Shown: in pieces, positions 46,466 to 53,983 of the stretch
Position numbering within the stretch: position 1 is the first letter of the stretch
How the letters are laid out: each line of letters starts with the position of its first letter
Origin: Betaproteobacteria bacterium HGW-Betaproteobacteria-11
GTDB taxonomy: Bacteria; Pseudomonadota; Gammaproteobacteria; Burkholderiales; Rhodocyclaceae
Direction: 5' to 3'
NCBI GenBank assembly: GCA_002842395.1
Contig: PHCV01000005.1
Span: forward strand, 124,001 to 188,000
DNA: 64,000 bases
Program-made: the position numbers and the translations under genes
The notes under the pieces: generated by a model
The model's database searches: none
Seen by the model: only the letters and a program-made list of their open reading frames with translations
Told to the model about the DNA's origin: nothing

Positions 46466-48633
46466 GCCGCCGCCCCGCGTCTCCAGGCATGAAACCGCTC
46501 TACCCAGGCCAACAGCTGTTCCGGGGCATGTGCCCGCTTCCAGACGCCGGCCACATACTTGTTGGCTTCGGCCAGCGTCGGATAGATATGGATCGTACCG
46601 AGGATCTTGTTGAGCCCAATGCCATGCTTCATGGCCAGCACATATTCGGCGATCAGGTCGCCGGCATGTTCGCCGACGATGGTGACGCCGAGAATCCTGT
46701 CCTTGCCCGGCACGGTCAAGACCTTGATGAAGCCATGCGCCTCGCCATCCACGATGGCGCGGTCCAGGTCGTCGAGGTCGTAACGGCTCACCTCGTAGGC
46801 AATGCCCTGCTCCCGCGCTTCCTGCTCGTTGAGTCCGACGCGCGCCACTTCCGGTTCGACGAAGGTGGCCCAGGGAATCACCGCGTAGTCGGCCTTGAAT
46901 TTCTTGAACGGATCGAACAGCGCATTCACGGCGGCATACCACGCCTGATGCGCGGCGGTGTGGGTGAACTGGAATGGGCCAGCGACATCGCCCGCCGCGT
47001 AGATGTTCGGGAAGTTGGTCTGCAAAAAGGCATTGGTCGCCACGGTGCGCGCCGTCGTCACGCCCAGTTCTTCCAGCCCGTAGCCTTTGAGATTGGCCAC
47101 GCGGCCGACGGCGACCAGCACGGCATCGAAGGGAATCCGCACATCGCGGCCTTCGTGCTCGGCGATCAATATCTTGTCGCCGCCTTCAACGACGAACTGT
47201 TTGGCCTTGTGGTTCACCAGCACGTCGATGCCTTCGGCGCGGAAGCGCTGCGTCACCAGTTCCGAGAGTTCTGGATCTTCGCGGATCATGATGCGCGGCG
47301 CCATTTCGACTTGTGTCACCTGGGCGCCGAAGCGAGAAAAAGCCTGTGTGAGTTCGGAGCCGATCGGGCCGCCGCCCAGCACCACCAGTCGCCGAGGCAA
47401 CTCGCGCAGCGTCCACACGGTATCCGAGGTCAGGTAACCCACATCCTCGATGCCGGGAATCGGCGGCACGAAGGGGCGCCCCCCGGCGGCGATGACGATG
47501 CTGCGGGTGGTCAGGCGCTCGGTCGCGCCGTTATTGCGGGTCAGTTCCACTTCCCAGGGCGAGACAATCTTCGCCGCGCCTTCGATGACGTCCACCCCCA
47601 ACCCGGTGTAGCGTTCGACGGAATCGTGCGGCGCCACCTCGGCCACCACCCGCTGCACGCGCTCCATCACCTCGGCAAACGAAAAGTCGGCGCTGGCGGG
47701 ACGGCGCATGCCGAACTCGACGGCGCGCTGCTGGTGCGAGAGGAACTTGGCCGAGCGGATCAGCGCCTTCGAGGGCACGCAACCGGTGTTGAGGCAGTCG
47801 CCGCCCATCCGGTGCTTCTCGATCAGCGTGACCTTGGCCTTGACCGCCGCGGCGATGTAGGCCGTCACCAGCCCGGCGCTGCCGCCGCCGATGACGACGA
47901 GATTGCGGTCGAAGCGGCGCGGCTTCGTCCATTTCGCATAGATTTTGTTCACGCGCACCACCTCCACAAGTTTTTTGGCGATCAGGGGAAACACGCCCAG
48001 CAGGGCAAACGACACCAGCAATCCCGGCGACACGATGCCCGCCAGCGAATCGATCTTCGCCAGCTGCGTGCCGGCATTCACATAGACCACGGTACCGGCC
48101 AGCATGCCGAGCTGGCTGACCCAGTAGAAGGTGCGCGTCTTCATGGCCGTGAGACCCAGCAGCAGATTGACCAGGAAGAAAGGGAACACCGGTACCAGGC
48201 GCAAGGTGAACAGGTAGAAGGCGCCTTCCTGCCGCACGCCATCGTCGATGGCCCGCAGGCGCTCGCCGAAACGATTGGCGACCCAGTCGCGCAGCAGCGT
48301 GCGCGAGACCAGAAACGCGAGCGTGGCGCCCAGCGACGACGCGAAGGAAACAATCAGCGTGCCCCACCCCAAGCCGAAGATCGCGCCGCCCGCCAGAGTC
48401 ATCCATACCGCGCCGGGCAGCGACAGGGCCGTGACGATCACATATAGCGCGAAGAAGATGGCCGCCGCGCTCAAGGGGCGGGCGGCGCGCCAGGTCTCGA
48501 TGGCGGCCTGCTGCGACTTGAGGGCATCGAGGCTCAGGAAACGGCCGAGATCAAAGGCGAAATACAGCGCAACGACGGTCGCGATGAGCAAAAGCAGAAG
48601 AATTTTGTTGCGCGGCAAGGGCGTGACTCCCAT
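46462..48633 (-). CDS. VTT/DedA-domain fused to a mercuric reductase-like FAD oxidoreductase
   Basis: 723 residues. The N-terminal membrane part (about 1-235) is a VTT/SNARE-associated domain (FALYVIVTALSLPGAVWMTL, then GAIFGLGWGTLIVSF). From about residue 245 it is a class I pyridine nucleotide-disulfide oxidoreductase: VVIGGGSAGLVTAYIAAAVK (FAD), GGDCLNTGCVPSKALIRSAK (redox-active CxxxxC), VVLGGGPIGSELTQAFSRFG (NAD(P)H) and YAAGDVAGP. It lacks the second C-terminal Cys pair of MerA. It is the first gene of the six-gene operon; an ECF-like promoter precedes it. The electron acceptor is unknown. Confidence 0.9.
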   Translation of the reverse strand: MGVTPLPRNKILLLLLIATVVALYFAFDLGRFLSLDALKSQQAAIETWRAARPLSAAAIFFALYVIVTALSLPGAVWMTLAGGAIFGLGWGTLIVSFASSLGATLAFLVSRTLLRDWVANRFGERLRAIDDGVRQEGAFYLFTLRLVPVFPFFLVNLLLGLTAMKTRTFYWVSQLGMLAGTVVYVNAGTQLAKIDSLAGIVSPGLLVSFALLGVFPLIAKKLVEVVRVNKIYAKWTKPRRFDRNLVVIGGGSAGLVTAYIAAAVKAKVTLIEKHRMGGDCLNTGCVPSKALIRSAKFLSHQQRAVEFGMRRPASADFSFAEVMERVQRVVAEVAPHDSVERYTGLGVDVIEGAAKIVSPWEVELTRNNGATERLTTRSIVIAAGGRPFVPPIPGIEDVGYLTSDTVWTLRELPRRLVVLGGGPIGSELTQAFSRFGAQVTQVEMAPRIMIREDPELSELVTQRFRAEGIDVLVNHKAKQFVVEGGDKILIAEHEGRDVRIPFDAVLVAVGRVANLKGYGLEELGVTTARTVATNAFLQTNFPNIYAAGDVAGPFQFTHTAAHQAWYAAVNALFDPFKKFKADYAVIPWATFVEPEVARVGLNEQEAREQGIAYEVSRYDLDDLDRAIVDGEAHGFIKVLTVPGKDRILGVTIVGEHAGDLIAEYVLAMKHGIGLNKILGTIHIYPTLAEANKYVAGVWKRAHAPEQLLAWVERFHAWRRGAAA
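47682..47706 (+). repeat. Short dispersed repeat core match, in VTT-oxidoreductase gene
   Basis: AAAAGTCGGCGCTGG, then CGGG and ACGGCG. It is antisense to the gene and read there as RRPASADFS, just before the AEVMERV segment of the oxidoreductase. Confidence 0.55.
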
Positions 48634-48668
48634 TGAATGCCCTGTCGGCGAAAGGCTCGGGGCTGCAG

Positions 48669-48700
48669 ATTAGTCGTGCAATGCCCCCGATTTCTTACAG
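48669..48700 (-). promoter_or_regulatory. ECF-like promoter of the six-gene operon
   Basis: On the minus strand: CTGTAAGAA, 10 bases, then TTGCACGACTAAT, ending 36 bases before the start codon of the VTT-oxidoreductase. The same two blocks, 9 bases apart, stand before arsS (53953-53983). Identity over 22 bases and matching positions suggest one shared sigma factor or activator. Confidence 0.6.
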
Positions 48701-48759
48701 ACAATTCGCCTGTGCAAGAAAATGGCTGCGTAATCCGACCAATCGTAAACATTGGCCTC

Positions 48760-49014
48760 TCATCGACCCATGACTCCAGGAACGCACACATGAACACCGC
48801 CACAGTCAGCATCAACGATCGCGCCGCTCTGGTTGAATGGATGCCCGTCGCCGCACACCGACTGGCGCATGGGCAGATTACAGAACGAGCACGACGCGAA
48901 GCGGAAGAAGGACAGCAGGTAAGGCCTGCCCCGCAGGCTGGACAACTCGAACTGCGCGCCGTCCAGGGCCGGCAGTCGAAAATTCCCGATTTTGTCGCCA
49001 GTCCTGCGCCTCAT
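48760..49014 (-). pseudogene. Truncated peroxiredoxin-like gene
   Basis: The first 48 or so residues (GDKIGNFRLPALDGAQFELS, then FFRFASCSFCNL) match the start of AhpC/TSA-type peroxiredoxin-like proteins, including a Cys-x-x-Cys active site. After CNL the frame becomes unrelated and stops at residue 84; a complete member would be about 150-200 residues. It follows the AhpD-like gene by 27 bp. Confidence 0.5.
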
Positions 49015-49041
49015 GCCTCGGCTCCGATGTGACGCATGATC

Positions 49042-49611
49042 TCAGCCCTCCCAGGTGCGGTCGGCGAAGACGCCGTCGACCGGGGTATGGAAAACATGGT
49101 TGGCGTAGTTGCTGAGGGTCTTCACCGCGATCGCCAGAACGATTTCCAGAACCTGCTTCTCGCTGTAGCCGGCAGCCAGGAAGGGACTCACGGCGGCCTT
49201 GCTCGGCAGGCCACGCTGCCTGACCATCAGGCGCGCGAAGTCGTGCAGCACAGCCAGCTTCGCGTCGGGAATCGGGGTGTCGTCGCGAATTGCATCGGTC
49301 ACGGCGGCGGGGACGCCTGACATCTTGTCGGCGACGAAACTGTGGGCGGCGACGCAATAGGTGCACCCGTTCTCACGGCTGATGGCGAGAAACACGACCT
49401 CCTGTTCGGCGGGCGTGAACCCCGACTGGCCGCGGAACAGGTTGTAGCCATGGATGTATGTGTCCAGCAGGCCGGGGGAATTGGCCATCATGCTGTACAT
49501 GTTGGGGATGAAGCCCAACTGGGCCTGGGCCTCGTTGAGCCGTTCGCTGGCCGGTGAGACGGCTTGCGCCGGGGGGAGTGCCGAAAGACTGCTCTTGTAC
49601 TCTGCTTGCAT
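49042..49611 (-). CDS. Carboxymuconolactone decarboxylase/AhpD-family protein (peroxidase-related)
   Basis: 189 residues starting MQAEYKSSLSALPPAQAVSP. The AhpD motif is EQEVVFLAISRENGCTYCVA, AHS: an ExxxxxxxCxxCxxxH arrangement typical of alkylhydroperoxidase activity. The C-terminus (ILEIVLAIAVKTL-like) is also normal. It probably reduces peroxides or quinones. It is preceded by a TetR-type operator (49697-49712) and a TetR gene and was probably followed by a peroxiredoxin now truncated. Confidence 0.9.
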   Translation of the reverse strand: MQAEYKSSLSALPPAQAVSPASERLNEAQAQLGFIPNMYSMMANSPGLLDTYIHGYNLFRGQSGFTPAEQEVVFLAISRENGCTYCVAAHSFVADKMSGVPAAVTDAIRDDTPIPDAKLAVLHDFARLMVRQRGLPSKAAVSPFLAAGYSEKQVLEIVLAIAVKTLSNYANHVFHTPVDGVFADRTWEG

Positions 49612-49696
49612 GATCGATCTCCTTGGATAAGGTGCTGCGCTGTAATAAACAAACGTTTCAGAATCTCTAAAAAACTTGGCGAATCGAGCGTGTTTA

Positions 49697-49712
49697 TGGA
49701 CTGATAGTTCCA
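49697..49712. promoter_or_regulatory. Predicted TetR operator in front of the AhpD-like gene
   Basis: TGGACTGATAGTTCCA, followed by TAATGT. It matches the site before the TetR gene (50333-50348) at 17 of 22 positions including the flank. The site lies between the TetR stop and the AhpD-like start, where a promoter is expected. Confidence 0.55.
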
Positions 49713-49728
49713 TAATGTGGCAAAAAAA

Positions 49729-50322
49729 TTAGTCGAGCGTTTTCATGATCGTGGCAATGATCCCTTTCAGGGTCTTAGGATCGGCACCGGCCTTCGACTG
49801 TGCTTTCAGGCCGCTCATGCTGCTGACGAGGTAATTGGCCAGTGTGCGTGCGTCACGTTCCTTGGGTATTTCCCCTTCTTCCTGGGCGCGCTCGACGGCT
49901 CTCTGAAGCACATCCCGAAAGCGGTGAATACTTTGCGACACATCTTGCGCGATTTCGGGTTCGCTTTGGGCAAACTCGGTGGCGGTATTCATCACCAGGC
50001 AGCCTCGCGGCCTTTGGCGACCCTTGATGTCGTCCAGTACCGAGTTGAGAAAAGCTTCGATGAAGCGGCGTCCGGAGGGCGCCTTGGACAAGCCTTCCCT
50101 GAGTCCAGATGAAACCTGATCTGCATAGCGGGAAACGCAACGGCGGAACAAAGGTTGCTTGCCGCCGAATGCCCGGTAAAGACTGCTCTTCGACAAATTC
50201 ATGACCACCAGCAAGTCCTGCATCGAGGTGTGCCCGTAGCCTTTCGCCCAGAACCGCTGCATTGCCGCTTCCAAGGCGACATCGGGGTCGAATTCAAGAG
50301 GGCGTCCAACATTCAGTGCCAT
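49729..50322 (-). CDS. TetR/AcrR-family transcriptional repressor
   Basis: 197 residues. The N-terminal helix-turn-helix is ALEAAMQRFWAKGYGHTSMQ, then DLLVVMNLSKSSLYRAFGGK. The C-terminal half (about 80-190) is the ligand-binding/dimerisation region with RPRGCLVMNTATEFA, the pattern of the NemR/AcuR-like branch, which often senses electrophiles. The two predicted operators suggest it represses itself and the AhpD-like gene. Confidence 0.92.
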   Translation of the reverse strand: MALNVGRPLEFDPDVALEAAMQRFWAKGYGHTSMQDLLVVMNLSKSSLYRAFGGKQPLFRRCVSRYADQVSSGLREGLSKAPSGRRFIEAFLNSVLDDIKGRQRPRGCLVMNTATEFAQSEPEIAQDVSQSIHRFRDVLQRAVERAQEEGEIPKERDARTLANYLVSSMSGLKAQSKAGADPKTLKGIIATIMKTLD

Positions 50323-50332
50323 GCGACAATAC

Positions 50333-50348
50333 TGGACCTATCGGTTCA
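50333..50348. promoter_or_regulatory. Predicted TetR operator in front of the TetR gene
   Basis: TGGACCTATCGGTTCA, a near palindrome (6 of 8 half-site positions), resembling the GACC-N4-GGTC sites of NemR-type regulators. It is placed 11 bases before the TetR start, so binding would block its own transcription. Confidence 0.55.
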
Positions 50349-50418
50349 TAATGTCAACAGACTCAGTACAATCCATACATTCAAATTCAATTCAATGGAT
50401 GTGCGGCTACCGCTCATT

Positions 50419-50727
50419 CTATGCCCTTGTTGAGTCAGGTCTCGAAGTCGCTGGCGGGCATCTTCGATGCCGAACGTCGTCATTGCATAGTCGAAGGGCA
50501 TCGCTTCGTGCGCTACAAACCCCGCGCCCCGAGCGTTGAATGGACGGGCACGGCACATCAGCGTACGAGCAAAACACGCAGCAGTCGCCTGGTTTGGGTT
50601 TCAACACGGTATGGCAAGTTTCGCACTCGTAGAACCACTGGCATGCATCCGTGGGCACGGCCTCGGTCTTGACATGCCCGCATACCGGACAGATCAGGAT
50701 CGATTGCAGAATAGGACCGGCGGACAT
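50419..50727 (-). CDS. GDCCVxC-domain protein
   Basis: 102 residues starting MSAGPILQSILICPVCGHVK. It has the whole family pattern: ICPVCGH, TDACQWFYECETCHTVLKPK and GDCCVFCSYADVPCP. The paired cysteines look like a metal or redox centre. In some relatives a Cys is selenocysteine; here all are ordinary Cys codons. The C-terminus after CPSIQ is about 30 residues longer than usual and may be poorly conserved read-through sequence. The gene lies beside arsenosugar-type genes, as do relatives. Confidence 0.8.
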   Translation of the reverse strand: MSAGPILQSILICPVCGHVKTEAVPTDACQWFYECETCHTVLKPKPGDCCVFCSYADVPCPSIQRSGRGVCSARSDALRLCNDDVRHRRCPPATSRPDSTRA

Positions 50728-50739
50728 CAAGATTCCTTC

Positions 50740-50764
50740 AAAAGTCAGCGCTGGCAGGAATGGC
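50740..50764 (+). repeat. Degenerate short repeat core, intergenic
   Basis: AAAAGTCAGCGCTGGCAGGA, a partial match to the core (one changed base in GTCGGCG and a poor right end). It lies in the gap between the GDCCVxC gene and pit. Confidence 0.35.
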
Positions 50765-50786
50765 TTCAGCACATCCTACGCACCAC

Positions 50787-51869
50787 TCACAATGTGCCCA
50801 CCAGCATTGCGGCGGTCCAAGCCAACCCGGCGGCCAGCGGCAGCGTGGCGGCCCATGACAGGAGGATGCCGCGCAGCGTGGCCCGGTCGACCGTGCCAGC
50901 GCTCGCGCCCATGCCGGCAATGGCGCCGACGGAGACGTGGGTGGTGGATACGGGCATGCCGAGCTTGCTGGCGAACAACACCAGCGTTGCCGTGACAAGG
51001 TTCGCCGCCAGGCCCTGGCGGTGGTCCATGCGCGTGACGCGCCGGCTCATGGTGACGGCGACGCGGCTTGCGTGCAGCAGACCGCCAGCCGCCATGACGG
51101 CGGCGATGGCCAGCGCCGTGCCGACGACATCGAGAGCGCTGCCGGCGATGAGCAGCGCCGCAAGCTTGGGCGTGTCGTTGACGCCACGCGCGAAACAGAT
51201 CAGCGTGGCCGAGGCGATGTGTGCGCGATCGCCAGCGCGGGTCAGGGAGAGGCGTACCACCACGCCTGACTTTTCCTGGCATTCGCTTTCCGGGGCGATC
51301 AACACGGTGGGCGACGCGGTTCCAACCATCATGGCGCCGACCGGCGGGGCGAGCGCCGACGGTGCCACCACGCAGGCACAATCGTTCGCCGGCAGCCGTT
51401 TCACGAGCCGCGACGCGCCAAAGCCGAGCGAGGCCGCGAGCAGCGGACTGGCCAGCAGGGGCAGCAGGAATAGGCCGGCCAGCGCCACGTAGCGCACTTC
51501 GGCGCCAGGCTGGGCGAGCCCGGCGCCCACCAGCCCGCCGATCAGCGCATGGGTGGTCGAAATAGGCAGGCCAATGCGCGTCGCCAACAGGACGGTCAGC
51601 GCAGCGCCCATGCCGACGGCGGCGATGAACTGCGGCGCATTGACCACCGCGTCCGGCACCAGGCCTCGCCCGGAAAACTGCTGGACCAGCGTGCCGGCCA
51701 GCCACCAAGAGGTCAGGCTGCCGGCGATGGTGGCCGCCGTTGCGAGCAGCAGGGCCCGGCGGTAGTCGAGCGTTTCACTGCCCCAGACGGTGGCGAAGCC
51801 CTTGAAGTTGTCGTTGGCGCCGTTCCAGTAGACGACGAACAACGCAGCGGCGACCAGCATGATTTCCAT
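50787..51869 (-). CDS. pit: PiT-family inorganic phosphate (possibly arsenate) transporter
   Basis: 360 residues with about ten membrane segments. The two PiT signatures are intact: VVYWNGANDNFKGFATVWGS near the start and FARGVNDTPKLAALLIAG in the second half. STTHALIGGLVGAG and STTHVSVGAIAGMG give the repeated inner motif. PiT transporters move metal-phosphate with protons and can carry arsenate. It is the last gene of arsS-arsM-pit, 24 bp after arsM, so supplying or exporting oxyanions for the pathway is plausible. Confidence 0.93.
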   Translation of the reverse strand: MEIMLVAAALFVVYWNGANDNFKGFATVWGSETLDYRRALLLATAATIAGSLTSWWLAGTLVQQFSGRGLVPDAVVNAPQFIAAVGMGAALTVLLATRIGLPISTTHALIGGLVGAGLAQPGAEVRYVALAGLFLLPLLASPLLAASLGFGASRLVKRLPANDCACVVAPSALAPPVGAMMVGTASPTVLIAPESECQEKSGVVVRLSLTRAGDRAHIASATLICFARGVNDTPKLAALLIAGSALDVVGTALAIAAVMAAGGLLHASRVAVTMSRRVTRMDHRQGLAANLVTATLVLFASKLGMPVSTTHVSVGAIAGMGASAGTVDRATLRGILLSWAATLPLAAGLAWTAAMLVGTL

Positions 51870-51893
51870 GGCTTCCTCCCTTCTGTATGGTGT

Positions 51894-52949
51894 TCAGCAG
51901 CAGCCGCAGCTTGCCTCGTCGCCGCCTATGCCACCGATGCCGCCTTCGGCAAACGGCAGCGCCTTGCCGCAACCTTCGAAGATGCCGTAGTGACGCGAGA
52001 AGTCGCCGATGAAGTCGAAATGCGGTGCCAGGCGGCTTTCCTTGAGCATGCGCCAGGTGTTGCCACAGACCGGGAAGACGCGGCTGGTCTCGATGCGGTG
52101 ATGCCTGTCGAGCAGGAACTCATGCCCATGCTCGGGCATGCTGCCCCGATAGACGACCGCCTGGCCGTAATCCTCGCAGTCGGATTCCAGTCCGTCGAGT
52201 TTGAAGAGGCGATAGGTCGCCGAGAAGAATCGTATGCCTTCAGTGCGCGGCAGAAGCTCCGGATCGGTGATCGCCAGCAGTCGATCTTCCACTAGGCGCG
52301 GGTCGTTGAAGCCGGCATGTCTTGACGTTTGCAGAAAGTCGTTCCAGTACAGCGCCCCGCCCAGGCATTCGCCGTAGAGCACCGGATCATTGCGCACCGA
52401 CGCGGGCACGCGCCGGTCGGCATAGACGTCGGAGAAGTAGAACTCGCCACCCGGCTTGAGCAGCCAATGCACGCCGCGCAGCACGGCGTCCTTGTCGGAC
52501 GAGAGGTTAACCACGCAGTTGGAGACGATGACATCGAAACTGCCCGGTTCCAGATCGAGCGCGTCGAGGCGTTCGATATAGCCGCGCAGGAAGCGCACGT
52601 TGGCGAAGCCGAAGCGCTCGGCATGCCAGCCGCGGTGTCGCTCGGCGACGGCGAGCTGCTCGTCGGTCATGTCCACGCCGACCACCTCGCCATCCGCTCC
52701 GACAAGCTGCGCCAGCGCATACACGTCGCGTCCCGAACCACTGCCGAGATCGAGCACGCGGCAGCCGGCCAGCAGCGGCGGCGCGACCAGACCACAGCCG
52801 TAATAGCGTTCGAGCACTTCGGGATGGATCTTCGCCAGCAGCGGCTTGAGCCAGCCCGGCACGCTGGAAGCGTCACAGCAGGCGGAGGTTTTCAGGTCGG
52901 CGGAAGTCGCCAGTTGCTTGCCGTAGTAATCCTTCACGAGTTCGTGCAT
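51894..52949 (-). CDS. arsM: Arsenite S-adenosylmethionine methyltransferase of the arsenosugar type
   Basis: 351 residues starting MHELVKDYYGKQLATSADLK. ArsM methylates arsenite to methyl and dimethyl arsenicals. The key cysteines are seen: LKTSACCDASSVP near the start and a later pair around FPVCGN. The SAM motif is RVLDLGSGSGRDVYALAQLV, then GVDMTDEQL, and SNCVVNLSSDK follows. The C-terminal tail ends EASCGCC, which could bind arsenic. The start overlaps the arsS stop by 16 bp. Confidence 0.92.
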   Translation of the reverse strand: MHELVKDYYGKQLATSADLKTSACCDASSVPGWLKPLLAKIHPEVLERYYGCGLVAPPLLAGCRVLDLGSGSGRDVYALAQLVGADGEVVGVDMTDEQLAVAERHRGWHAERFGFANVRFLRGYIERLDALDLEPGSFDVIVSNCVVNLSSDKDAVLRGVHWLLKPGGEFYFSDVYADRRVPASVRNDPVLYGECLGGALYWNDFLQTSRHAGFNDPRLVEDRLLAITDPELLPRTEGIRFFSATYRLFKLDGLESDCEDYGQAVVYRGSMPEHGHEFLLDRHHRIETSRVFPVCGNTWRMLKESRLAPHFDFIGDFSRHYGIFEGCGKALPFAEGGIGGIGGDEASCGCC

Positions 52950-53926
52950 GTCGTCTCCTGTGGTTTCGTTTCCAGCGATCCGCCGCAGCTGCTGCCCTGG
53001 CCGGCGGTGCAGCCGTAGCAGTGGTCGGCAACGCGGATCGGGCTGTCCGCGAATTCGCGGTCGAGCAGTTCTGATAAGTGCATCGGCGCATGGCCCACAC
53101 CGAGCGGCAGGCCCAGCATCTGGTTGAAGTCGCAATCATGCACATGGCCCTGCCAGCTTACCGAAATCAGCGTCCGGCACATCACGCCGATGAGGTTGTC
53201 GCCGCAGTGGGCGCCTTTGAGCAGACCCATGTAATCGTGAAATTCGCCGCGCGAAACGAGCGTGCTTCCAAAACGCTGGATCGGCATGTTGGCTAATGCG
53301 AACAACTGATTGAAGACGATTCCATAACGGGTCGCCAACTGTTCCTTGTACGCCACTTCAAGGTGCTGCTGGTTGGGCGGCAGACTGGGGCCGGGCGGGT
53401 TGTAGACCAGGTTCAGCGTCCTGCCGCTATCCGGCAAACCATAGCCCAGCGCGTTGAGCTTGCGCAAACCGGAGAGGCTGGACTCGAAGACGCCATCGCC
53501 GCGCTGGCGGTCCACGTTTTCCTCGAGGTAACACGGTAGCGAGGCGACGATCTCGACCATGTTGGTCGCAAGGAACTCCGCCAGATCCTCCTGGTCGGGT
53601 TCGTTGAGGATGGTGAGATTGCATCGGTCGATCACGCGGAGTCCCTGCGCCTTGGCCGCCAGTACCAGCCGGCGGAAATGGGGGTTGAGTTCGGGTGCGC
53701 CGCCAGTCAGATCGAAGGTCGCAATGCCCTGCCGCTGCGCGAAGCGCAACATCAGTTCCATCGTCTCCCAAGACATTTCCTCGGTGCGCTTCGGGCTCGC
53801 CGCGACATGGCAGTGCAGGCAGGACTGATTGCAGCGGTAGCCGAGGTTGGCTTGCAGGATTTCCAACCGGTCGCGCCGGAGGCGTGGGAAATCGGTTTTG
53901 ACCAACAAAGAAAAGGTGTCGCGCAT
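52934..53926 (-). CDS. arsS: Arsenosugar biosynthesis radical SAM protein ArsS
   Basis: 330 residues. The radical SAM cluster motif is LGYRCNQSCLHCHVAASPKR (CxxxCxxC). LTGGAPELNPHF and VHDCDFNQMLGLPLG match the ArsS family. The C-terminus has HCYGCTAGQGSSCGGSL; the second Cys in that motif is selenocysteine in some relatives but TGC (Cys) here. ArsS is proposed to join a 5'-deoxyadenosyl group to dimethylarsenic to make an arsenosugar precursor. It is the first gene of arsS-arsM-pit, just downstream of an ECF-like promoter. Confidence 0.94.
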   Translation of the reverse strand: MRDTFSLLVKTDFPRLRRDRLEILQANLGYRCNQSCLHCHVAASPKRTEEMSWETMELMLRFAQRQGIATFDLTGGAPELNPHFRRLVLAAKAQGLRVIDRCNLTILNEPDQEDLAEFLATNMVEIVASLPCYLEENVDRQRGDGVFESSLSGLRKLNALGYGLPDSGRTLNLVYNPPGPSLPPNQQHLEVAYKEQLATRYGIVFNQLFALANMPIQRFGSTLVSRGEFHDYMGLLKGAHCGDNLIGVMCRTLISVSWQGHVHDCDFNQMLGLPLGVGHAPMHLSELLDREFADSPIRVADHCYGCTAGQGSSCGGSLETKPQETTCTNS

Positions 53927-53952
53927 GCCGCGTCTCCGTAACGGTATCGCTC

Positions 53953-53983
53953 ATTAGTCGTGCAAACCATGAAATTCTTACAG
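53953..53983 (-). promoter_or_regulatory. ECF-like promoter of arsS-arsM-pit
   Basis: On the minus strand: CTGTAAGAA, 9 bases, then TTGCACGACTAAT, ending 27 bases before the arsS start. Its upstream block overlaps the 3' end of lnt. It shares both blocks with 48669-48700. Confidence 0.6.

Noticed and set aside
46408-48447. A 679-residue plus-strand frame
   Set aside because: It is antisense to the VTT-oxidoreductase and has the His/Arg/Gly-rich composition of a shadow frame.
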